This document shows, one piece after another, positions 1 to 5,654 of a DNA stretch of 14,613 bases. Every line of letters starts with the position of its first letter. Positions within the stretch are counted from its first letter, which is position 1. Position numbers and translations under genes: made by a program. Source of the stretch: Acidobacteriota bacterium (GTDB taxonomy: Bacteria > Acidobacteriota > Terriglobia > Terriglobales > Acidobacteriaceae); contig QIAK01000235.1 of the NCBI GenBank assembly GCA_003225515.1, forward strand, positions 1 to 14,613, written 5' to 3'. The notes under the pieces were generated by a model that saw only the letters and a list, made by a program, of their open reading frames with translations, ran no database searches and was not told the DNA's origin.

Positions 1-90
1 GTTTGTGTAAACGTCACCTTAGTAACCTGGTAGCTAATGCAACAGTGAGCCGAAGTGACTCAGGTTGTAAGCAACGATCGAGGGTTGCGG
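1..90. other. Non-coding left edge, downstream of the anti-sigma-like gene
   Basis: No convincing gene is visible here. On the minus strand this is the sequence just after the TAG stop of the anti-sigma-like gene. It contains a small hairpin, GCAAC at 71-75 with GTTGC at 84-88 and an 8-nt loop. No U-tract follows on the minus strand, so I do not call it an intrinsic terminator. Confidence 0.4.
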
Positions 91-1890
91 CTATTGTTTT
101 TGCCAGGTTTGGCCGGAATCGCTCGTGGTCCAGATTTCAGTAGTAGAGGTTGATACTTTTCCATGTTGCGCATCCGTGAATTCAAGGCCCACAATGTCGC
201 CGGTCAGAATTGTTCCGGCCGAAGCTGGTACGACGCGAACCCAGTGGTCCCCGGCATCCGAAGAATGGTAGAGCGCGCCAGACGAACCGCCCGCCCAAAC
301 CTCTGACCCATTCGCTGCGACAGCTCGGAAGACGAAAGCTGAGGCCTGCTGTTGATTCATTTTGTTGCTATCCTTCCGCTTCGTCTCCTTCGCACGGGAA
401 GTCCTGGCAACAATTTCGACGCTCGTCCCACCAGCGTACGCAAGCGCGGCCGCATTCGCCTCGACGTCGACGGTCTGCCACGTGGCGCCCTGGTCGAAGG
501 AACGCTGCAGGCCACCGGAGGCATTAATGGTCCAGCGCGGCAACCTCGCGACAAGGCCGCCAATTGTCGCGCCCTCTGTCTGAACCTGTGCGCTATGCCC
601 GGAAACCTCAACCGCTTCTGAGACGCTGCCGGGACTCAAAGTGAAACGGTAGGTTGAGGACTGACTGGCGTCGTAAGTAAAGTCGAGGACGCTGGTCTTG
701 AAACCCGGCGCCTCTGCGCGTGCCCTATAGTTTCCCGCGGGAAGGCCGGCAATGAGCCATGCGCCTTGAGAATTGGTCACCGCGGTAGCGGACCCTCCTT
801 TGTTGGAGGGAGTTACCGTAATCCTCGCGTTGGCCACCACGGCTCCTGAGGGATCAACGACAAGACCGCTAATTTGTCCCGGCGTGCCCTGCGTTACCAG
901 CATCCCGCCCGCCTGCGCGCGAGTCGGTTGATTTGTTATCAAACCTTCGCCGCCGGAGTTCGATGCCACCGCTGGCTTGGCTCTGCCAACTTTGCTCTCG
1001 TCTGCTGACGAAGGCTGCGCCGCAGCGGATTCTACGTCCAAATTCTGAGCCTCAGTTGTGATCGTGGCCGACTGACCCGAAACATCAGCCCCGGATGCCG
1101 CAGGAGGCGCGCTGGTCGCCGACACGTTATCTGATGCGCGTCCTTGCTTCGAATACGCCGAAGGCGGCGCTGGTGTGGGAGCTTGATTCCGGGCAACGCT
1201 TTGTTGCTGCCACTGATTCGCCATCATGGGACCGTGAGGCAACGGTCCGCCTGTAGCGGCGCCGTGAAAGCTGTTAGCGCCTACTCGAGTCTGCGGCGGG
1301 GGGACAGGCACGGGAGACGATTCGGCGTGGGTCACGCTCTTTTTTTCGTCTGCCGCATCCTTGCGATCGATAGAATCGGTAAAAGCCGGCGCGGCAAGAG
1401 ACTGCAGTTTGTCCCTCCGCTCGCTCGGAGCCGCAACAAACGGAGCGATCGCCTTCTTGGACACATTGGCGGCAACTTCAACATGTCCCGCTTGCTTCGA
1501 AGCCGTACTCGGCGACGGGAGAGGGCGCTGATATTGAAGGATCCCGAACCAGGAGAGGGCCGCGATGCCCGCGGCCACAAATCCCCAACGCAACGCAGGC
1601 CAAGTCAGCCATCCGCTGGAGGATGGCGACGGGGACCGGCTTACGCCTGTTTCGACCGGCTCCATCGTGGGTAAGGCCAGCGCCACAATGTCACGGCAAT
1701 CGCCGCAGCGGGCCAGGTGCTCGAGCACAGAGTCCCGTTCCAACCCAGGCAGCGATTTCTCGGCAAAAGCCGCCAATAGGTCCGCGTCGGGATGATTGAC
1801 CGCCGGCATTGAGGCCTGCAGTCGCTGGCGCACGATTTTGGGAAGGTTTTGCATTTCAGTTTCCAGTTGCCGGTTGTTAGGTCGTAACAT
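91..1890 (-). CDS. Membrane-anchored anti-sigma-like protein: zinc finger, CarboxypepD_reg-like domain, Asp-box (YCF48/BNR-like) repeats
   Basis: This is probably the anti-sigma partner of the sigma factor gene 21 bp upstream. Residues 58-65 read HLARCGDC, an HxxxCxxC zinc-binding anti-sigma (ZAS) motif. A single hydrophobic segment follows at about 99-118. Residues ~125-335 are a low-complexity linker rich in Ala, Ser, Pro and Gln. Residues ~338-430 look like a carboxypeptidase regulatory domain (SGLVVDPSGAVV, then GLPAGNYRARAEAPGF). The stretch VQTEGATIGG at 436-445 resembles the N-terminal part of TonB-dependent outer-membrane proteins. The C-terminus carries three Asp-box motifs, at 464-471, 543-550 and 589-596 (SxDxGxTW type), as in YCF48/sialidase-like propellers. 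The inferred topology is a cytoplasmic zinc finger and a periplasmic sensor half. The start could instead be the ATG at 1854 (residue 13), which has a GGA 8-9 nt upstream. The function as an anti-sigma factor is inferred from motif and gene order; the ligand is unknown. Confidence 0.85.
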   Translation of the reverse strand: MLRPNNRQLETEMQNLPKIVRQRLQASMPAVNHPDADLLAAFAEKSLPGLERDSVLEHLARCGDCRDIVALALPTMEPVETGVSRSPSPSSSGWLTWPALRWGFVAAGIAALSWFGILQYQRPLPSPSTASKQAGHVEVAANVSKKAIAPFVAAPSERRDKLQSLAAPAFTDSIDRKDAADEKKSVTHAESSPVPVPPPQTRVGANSFHGAATGGPLPHGPMMANQWQQQSVARNQAPTPAPPSAYSKQGRASDNVSATSAPPAASGADVSGQSATITTEAQNLDVESAAAQPSSADESKVGRAKPAVASNSGGEGLITNQPTRAQAGGMLVTQGTPGQISGLVVDPSGAVVANARITVTPSNKGGSATAVTNSQGAWLIAGLPAGNYRARAEAPGFKTSVLDFTYDASQSSTYRFTLSPGSVSEAVEVSGHSAQVQTEGATIGGLVARLPRWTINASGGLQRSFDQGATWQTVDVEANAAALAYAGGTSVEIVARTSRAKETKRKDSNKMNQQQASAFVFRAVAANGSEVWAGGSSGALYHSSDAGDHWVRVVPASAGTILTGDIVGLEFTDAQHGKVSTSTTEIWTTSDSGQTWQKQ

Positions 1891-1911
1891 CGAAAAAGGC
1901 GCTCTTGTACC

Positions 1912-2829
1912 TCATCCCTCGCCTTCCCGGACTCTGGCTTCTACCCTCTTGTCAGAGAACGCCGGAGGGGACGGTTCTTGCGCCAAACTGCGGCGGATAT
2001 CCAACTGTAAGTCGCGGACGTCCACTTCCATGGCCTCTTCCGCTTGGCGGCGCGACAGGCCACGTCGCACCAGGGCGGCAACGATCTGCTTTCGCAATGA
2101 TTTGGCCATTTTATCGACCTTGCGGCTTATGGTGGACTCGTGGACGCCCAGCATGCGGGCGATCTCGGCCAAAGTGCGGCCGTCAAGATAGTACGAACTC
2201 AGCACCATCCGGTCCTCGCCGGAAAGAAAAGCGAGGGCTTCATCCGTAGCCTGCGCCAGGCGCTGGTCGGCAGGGGGAATTGGTTCAGGATCGGGCGCGC
2301 GGAACTGGACGCCCTCTTCTGATTCCTCATCGAGACTCACGAGGCGCTTCGTGCGGCGGTAGCGATTGACGTATTCCTGGGCTACCACGGTGCGCAGCCA
2401 GCCCTCGAGGGATCCCCGCCCAGAGTAGGAAGAGAGTTTGGAGACGCGTTGGCCGTCGCGGCTGCTGGTGCCGTAAAGATCGGCGTAGAGAGTGTCGGCC
2501 AGTTCGCGGGCGGCGGAATCTTCGCGCGCGATGCGCAATGCCGAGAGATAGAGTTTTTCGCGAAAGCGGGTAAGGAATATTTCCCAGGCGGTATTGTTAC
2601 CCGCGGCGCAAGCGCGCGCAAGGGCGAGCTCGTCGATTCGCAGGCTTAGTACAAATGCGCGAATTTCGCTCTCGGAAGTCGCTGCATGTCTGGTGCTGAT
2701 CTCGCACAGAATTTCGGCGAAGGCTTCGCGGGTGAGTCCGATCTTCTCGCAACCGGCTTTGGCATGGAGATCTGCCAGCAGTTCGGTCACGACCGATTGC
2801 ACGGCGGAGGTTGGCTTGGTCGAACTCAT
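1912..2829 (-). CDS. RNA polymerase sigma-70 family (ECF-like) sigma factor, long form
   Basis: This encodes a 305-aa sigma factor directing RNA polymerase to a set of promoters. Region 2 lies at about residues 81-165, including GRGSLEGWLRTVVAQEYVNR and the basic RYRRTKR stretch. Region 4 lies at about 192-255, with a helix-turn-helix at 219-240 (TLAEIARMLGVHESTISRKV). It is longer than a typical ECF factor (about 170-200 aa) because of an N-terminal helical extension of about 80 residues and a C-terminal tail of about 50 residues. I chose the ATG at 2829. The frame stays open to 2910, but that start would overlap the end of the DUF971 gene by 50 bp and add a poor basic leader. No strong ribosome binding site is visible. 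The gene lies 31 bp after the DUF971 gene and 21 bp before the anti-sigma-like gene, so all three are probably co-transcribed. Confidence 0.9.
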   Translation of the reverse strand: MSSTKPTSAVQSVVTELLADLHAKAGCEKIGLTREAFAEILCEISTRHAATSESEIRAFVLSLRIDELALARACAAGNNTAWEIFLTRFREKLYLSALRIAREDSAARELADTLYADLYGTSSRDGQRVSKLSSYSGRGSLEGWLRTVVAQEYVNRYRRTKRLVSLDEESEEGVQFRAPDPEPIPPADQRLAQATDEALAFLSGEDRMVLSSYYLDGRTLAEIARMLGVHESTISRKVDKMAKSLRKQIVAALVRRGLSRRQAEEAMEVDVRDLQLDIRRSLAQEPSPPAFSDKRVEARVREGEG

Positions 2830-2860
2830 TATTTCGAGGCCGTTTTTCGAATGGCCGTTG

Positions 2861-3250
2861 TTAACCCGCTGCCTGCGCCGCTTTACACTCGGCGCATGGA
2901 CAGATCTCACGCAAGAACTTCCACGAGTACAGGCCGAGATCGTGGTTGTCGTTCCACGAGAATTTTATTGCGTATTTGCCGACGCCCTCGGCGGACAGGG
3001 GCTTGGGACTAGGCTTGAACATCGGCAGTGTACCTGGGGCAACCGGGACGGGAGCGCCGGGCCGGCGGCCCGTCTTGCTCCGCTCCTCTTCGCACATGGC
3101 GCAAGGGCATGCGTCGCGCAGGTAGGGGAAGTTATAGTGCGAAACGTGGCCGTCGTGCCACTCGATATCAACTCCAGTACCGGAGGTGAGATTCACCTTC
3201 ACCGACTTAGGATCGGTGGCCTCTGTGGCGGCTTGGAGTGGGGACTGCAT
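2861..3250 (-). CDS. DUF971 family protein (gamma-butyrobetaine hydroxylase N-terminal-like) with two CPCxxC clusters
   Basis: This is a 129-aa protein of the DUF971 type, which matches the small zinc-binding N-terminal domain of gamma-butyrobetaine hydroxylase. Visible motifs are WHDGH at 31-35, YLRDACPCAMC at 43-53, HDLGLYSW at 103-110 and LREICPCAEC at 113-122. Cysteines 48, 50, 53 and 117, 119, 122 thus form two similar CxCxxC sets that probably bind metal. No oxygenase domain is present, so this is the stand-alone form; in other bacteria stand-alone DUF971 proteins often sit near Fe-S or molybdenum genes, and their role is not settled. The frame is open to 3376, but the family-like sequence begins near the ATG at 3250. 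It is the first gene of an apparent operon with the sigma factor and anti-sigma-like genes. No clear ribosome binding site precedes the chosen start. Confidence 0.88.
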   Translation of the reverse strand: MQSPLQAATEATDPKSVKVNLTSGTGVDIEWHDGHVSHYNFPYLRDACPCAMCEEERSKTGRRPGAPVPVAPGTLPMFKPSPKPLSAEGVGKYAIKFSWNDNHDLGLYSWKFLREICPCAECKAAQAAG

Positions 3251-3299
3251 GGAACAAGTATCGCACAGCCCCGGTATAAAGATGCCCGAGCCTAGTAGC

Positions 3300-3432
3300 T
3301 GGGTTTCTCGCGAACTCTGCGGATTTGCTCCGCGTTCTCTGCCGTTAACGTGTTTTGATTTTGCGGCAGGAAGCAAGAGACCTTAGCCGCTGAGTGCGCG
3401 GAGAAACGCCGCAGACTTCGCTGAGAAACCCA
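3300..3432. repeat. Long imperfect inverted repeat (about 42-nt arms, 48-nt spacer)
   Basis: Arm 1 is 3300-3341 and begins TGGGTTTCTCGCGAA. The reverse complement of arm 2 (3390-3432) begins TGGGTTTCTCAGCGAA. Aligned by eye, about 35 of 43 positions agree, with one single-base gap. The shared core includes TGGGTTTCTC, GCGAA, TCTGCGG and CTCCGCG. A similar string, GCGTTCTCTGC(C/G)GTT, occurs at about 3332-3345 and again at about 4279-4293 upstream of the FKBP gene. This suggests a dispersed intergenic repeat present here as an inverted pair. If transcribed, the arms could fold into a long hairpin. Confidence 0.7.
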
Positions 3433-3462
3433 AATTAAGCCACTACCGAGGCTCGACGACTA

Positions 3463-3492
3463 TTGCCGAATCCAGCCAAGTTCCTGTAAAAT
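3463..3492 (+). promoter_or_regulatory. Probable sigma-70-type promoter of rpmB
   Basis: TTGCCG at 3463-3468 (four of six to TTGACA) and TAAAAT at 3487-3492 (five of six to TATAAT) are separated by 18 bp. TG directly precedes the -10 box. The predicted start of transcription, near 3499, would give a leader of about 35 nt before the rpmB ATG, with GGGAG as ribosome binding site. Supported by sequence match only. Confidence 0.5.
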
Positions 3493-3533
3493 TTAGGTTT
3501 GCCCCATAAGAACTGATTTATCCGGGAGTAGTC

Positions 3534-3722
3534 ATGGCACAACAATGCGAAATTTGCGGCAAGAAGCCGCAAGCGGGAAACCACATCAGTCACGCGCACA
3601 ACGTAACCAAGCGGCGCTGGAACGTCAATCTGCGTCCGGTGCACGCCCGCGTGGGCGCAACCACTAAGCGTATGCGCGTATGCACGTCCTGCCTGCGCAG
3701 TGGCAAAGTCGTTAAAGCGTAG
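3534..3722 (+). CDS. rpmB: 50S ribosomal protein L28
   Basis: This encodes a 62-aa large-subunit ribosomal protein. The N-terminus MAQQCEICGKKPQAGN, the HAHNVTKRRWNVNL core and the C-terminal RVCTSCLRSGKVVK are typical of L28. Cysteine pairs at residues 5/8 and 50/53 mark the zinc-binding form of the protein. The length is normal for the family. The ATG follows GGGAG with suitable spacing, and a sigma-70-like promoter lies upstream. The gene stands alone, without rpmG (L33) beside it, and is flanked by genes on the opposite strand. Confidence 0.97.
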   Translation: MAQQCEICGKKPQAGNHISHAHNVTKRRWNVNLRPVHARVGATTKRMRVCTSCLRSGKVVKA

Positions 3723-3752
3723 GCAAACCTTCTACCAACAGGACACAGATTT

Positions 3753-3773
3753 CAGAGGCTTTTGATTCCTCTG
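3753..3773. terminator. Hairpin between convergent rpmB and FKBP genes, possible bidirectional terminator
   Basis: CAGAGG at 3753-3758 pairs perfectly with CCTCTG at 3768-3773 across a 9-nt loop. It lies 30 bp after the rpmB stop and 19 bp after the FKBP stop, where a shared terminator would be expected. Neither strand has a clear T-run after the stem, so the call is weak. Confidence 0.3.
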
Positions 3774-3792
3774 CACGTTTCTGCATCCGCGA

Positions 3793-4266
3793 TTACTTTA
3801 CACTCAGCAACTGCACGTCGAATATTAACGTGGCCTTGTGCGGGATCTGCGGTGGATGGCCCTCCTCGCCATACGCCAGCTCCGGCGGAATGCGTAGCTG
3901 GCGTTTACCGCCTACTTTCATTCCCGCCACGCCTTCGTCCCATCCCTTGATAACTTCGCTTTTGCCGAGCGTGAAGTCATAAGGCTGTCCCGCGTCGACC
4001 GAGCTGTCGAATTTCTTCCCTGTAGTAAGCCAGCCGGTGTAGTGGACCTTCACGTGATCTCCCGCTTTGGCGACCTGGCCCACACCGACTTTGATGTCCC
4101 AGTACTGAAGGCCAGAGTCTGTTTTCACGCCATCGCCGGTAACCTTGGTGGGAGCGCTGGTATTGGGGCGACGCGGAGCCGCTTTCTTGGTTGCAGTCTG
4201 AGCGATAAGCGCGGCTGCGGACAAGATCAGAATCACAGTTGCGATTGTGCTCTTCGTCATCGTCAT
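3793..4266 (-). CDS. Exported FKBP-type peptidyl-prolyl cis-trans isomerase
   Basis: This encodes a 157-aa enzyme that isomerises peptide bonds before proline, probably in the periplasm. Residues ~5-22 form a hydrophobic signal-peptide-like segment, followed by a Lys/Ala/Pro-rich linker to about 45. The FKBP fold covers about 50-157. The classical pocket positions of human FKBP12 all line up with an offset of 50: Tyr76, Phe86, Asp87, Tyr96 (Phe in FKBP12), Val105, Ile106, Trp109, Tyr132 and Phe149. The active site therefore looks intact. I chose the ATG at 4266 because AAGGAG lies at 4272-4277, five bases upstream; an adjacent TTG (4269) is too close to it, and the ATG at 4260 is too far. The gene follows the broken ridA by 38 bp on the same strand, so the two probably once shared a transcript. 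Confidence 0.95.
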   Translation of the reverse strand: MTMTKSTIATVILILSAAALIAQTATKKAAPRRPNTSAPTKVTGDGVKTDSGLQYWDIKVGVGQVAKAGDHVKVHYTGWLTTGKKFDSSVDAGQPYDFTLGKSEVIKGWDEGVAGMKVGGKRQLRIPPELAYGEEGHPPQIPHKATLIFDVQLLSVK

Positions 4267-4304
4267 CAATGCTCCTTAGCGTTCTCTGCGGTTTTAATTA
4301 GTCG

Positions 4305-4630
4305 CTATTCCATCGCGATCACGTCGATTTCGACCAGCACGTCCTTCGGCAGGCGTGAAACCTCGACGGTGGAACGCGCGGGTGGCGCCGTGCTGAAATA
4401 CTTTCCATAAACGGCGTTCATTTCCGCGAACTCGCTCATGTTCTTGAGGAACACGGTGGCCCGAACGACTTTCCCGAGGCCGCTGCCGGCAGCTTCGAGG
4501 ATTTCCGAAAGGTTGTGGCCGGATCGATGGCAACCTGACCGGATACGAAAATGAATCCGTTGGCTTTGATGGCCTGCGAATAAGGGCCAATCGCTTGAGG
4601 GGCGTCTTTAGTGGAAATCACTTCACGCAT
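4305..4630 (-). pseudogene. ridA: RidA/YjgF-family gene broken by an internal deletion with frameshift
   Basis: RidA enzymes hydrolyse reactive enamine/imine intermediates. From the ATG at 4630 the sequence reads a normal RidA N-terminus, MREVISTKDAPQAIGPYSQA through FVSGQVAIDPAT, then leaves the family and stops at 4436 after 64 codons. The family sequence resumes in another frame (HNLSEILEAAG, VVRATVFLKNMSEFAEMNAVY, PPARSTVEVSRLPKDVLVEIDVIAME) and ends at the TAG at 4305. Family members have about 17 more residues between DPAT and the NLSEILEAAG helix (a GDI..QT..VLE-like segment). The pattern fits loss of about 52 bp (3n+1) near 4517-4522, which both deletes the segment and shifts the frame. 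The catalytic arginine of PPARSTVEV survives in the second fragment but cannot be reached. An assembly error is the main alternative. Confidence 0.85.
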
Positions 4631-4764
4631 GCAACGACTCGGGCTACAGGAATGCAAAACTGCCTTGATTAATGCAGATTTACGGGGGCACGGTCAAATA
4701 AAACATGGCCTGCGGCAACTGATCCGCCAGCGCGCGCACCTGATGTTTTCAATCTGTGAATGCA

Positions 4765-5634
4765 ATGCGAGACGCCATCCAAATGAAAGCCAAAGCCGCT
4801 GATCCGGATCTTTCGCTGGCCGAAAGCACGATTTCCACCCGGACCGAGAAAAAACAGGTGGAGGAGCGCGTCGCCATCGGGCCACACGTCGTGTACGAGA
4901 CGATTCGGCGTGAAGGGGAGGAGGAGTTGAGTCGTCCGGCCTCGGCCCTGGCCTGGTCGGGTTTTGCCGCCGGACTCTCCATGGGCTTCTCGTTCATTGC
5001 CGAGGGGCTGCTCATGGCCCACTTGCCGGACCGGGCGTGGAGACCTTTGATCACGCGCTTCGGCTATTGCGTCGGCTTTCTCATCATTGTCATTGGACGC
5101 CAGCAACTGTTTACCGAAAACACGCTGACCGTGGTGCTTCCGCTGCTCATGCGCAAGAATTTCGCGACTCTCTGGCGAATGCTGCGCCTGTGGGTTGTGG
5201 TGCTTATCGCAAATCTGGTCGGGACATTACTATTCGCATTATGGATTGGAAAAACCGCCATTCTCGATGCGGCGACTCTGCATGCACTTAGCGAGATCGG
5301 CCTTGCGCATACGGGGGCGCCTTTCTTAACGGTTCTGGGGCGGGCGGTATTTGCCGGATGGCTGATCGCGTTGATGGTGTGGCTGCTTCCCGCCGCCGAG
5401 TCCGCACGGGTGAGCATTGTGATCATTCTCACCTATCTCATCGGTTTGGGTGGATTCAATCACATCATTGCAGGATCGACCACGATGTTCTTCCTGGTCG
5501 TGACTCACACCATTTCATTTGGATCGTATGTCGCGCATTTCTTTATTCCGGTTTTACTCGGGAATGTGATCGGAGGCTTCTCGTTGGTCTCATGGTTGGG
5601 ACACGCTCAGGTAGTAGGTGGGAAAGAAGGATAA
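4765..5634 (+). CDS. Formate/nitrite transporter (FNT) family channel, YfdC-like
   Basis: This encodes an inner-membrane protein of about 289 aa with six hydrophobic segments after a charged, soluble N-terminal tail of about 55 residues. The pattern matches the FNT family of pentameric channels for small monovalent anions. Visible signatures are WSGFAAGLSMGFSFIAEG in the first helix, GRQQLFTENTLTVVLPL, and GGFNHIIAGSTTMFF, whose histidine aligns with the central pore histidine of FocA. The GRQQLFTENT signature and long N-terminal tail recall the YfdC branch rather than FocA or NirC, so the substrate is uncertain. The frame opens at a GTG at 4756; I chose the ATG at 4765, though a later ATG at 4783 is possible. 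No strong ribosome binding site is seen. The gene runs divergently from ridA and convergently with rel, ending 20 bp from the rel stop. Confidence 0.88.
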   Translation: MRDAIQMKAKAADPDLSLAESTISTRTEKKQVEERVAIGPHVVYETIRREGEEELSRPASALAWSGFAAGLSMGFSFIAEGLLMAHLPDRAWRPLITRFGYCVGFLIIVIGRQQLFTENTLTVVLPLLMRKNFATLWRMLRLWVVVLIANLVGTLLFALWIGKTAILDAATLHALSEIGLAHTGAPFLTVLGRAVFAGWLIALMVWLLPAAESARVSIVIILTYLIGLGGFNHIIAGSTTMFFLVVTHTISFGSYVAHFFIPVLLGNVIGGFSLVSWLGHAQVVGGKEG

Positions 5635-5654
5635 CCTGCACACCGGAAACGAGT

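Larger units (their letters stand above)
3251..3533. other. Divergent intergenic region between DUF971 gene and rpmB
   Basis: This 283-bp gap has no supported gene. It holds a long imperfect inverted repeat (arms 3300-3341 and 3390-3432), a probable rpmB promoter at 3463-3492, and the rpmB ribosome binding site (GGGAG just before 3534). The promoter of the minus-strand DUF971 operon should also lie here, but I see no convincing -35/-10 pair for it. Confidence 0.6.

Noticed and set aside
1..90. Possible tRNA or small RNA at the left edge
   Set aside because: No T-loop-like GTTCGA sequence or cloverleaf pairing could be found.
1144..1674. 176-codon plus-strand ORF inside the anti-sigma-like gene
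   Set aside because: Arg-rich shadow of the low-complexity linker, with no family resemblance.
2594..3295. 233-codon plus-strand ORF opposite the sigma and DUF971 genes
   Set aside because: It spans two well-supported genes on the other strand and has no recognisable domain.
4294..4590. 98-codon minus-strand ORF across the ridA region
   Set aside because: It is in a frame unlike RidA and overlaps both true RidA fragments; its composition is that of a shadow frame.
4669..5106. 145-codon minus-strand ORF opposite the FNT gene
   Set aside because: It is antisense to a well-supported membrane protein and has no recognisable domain.
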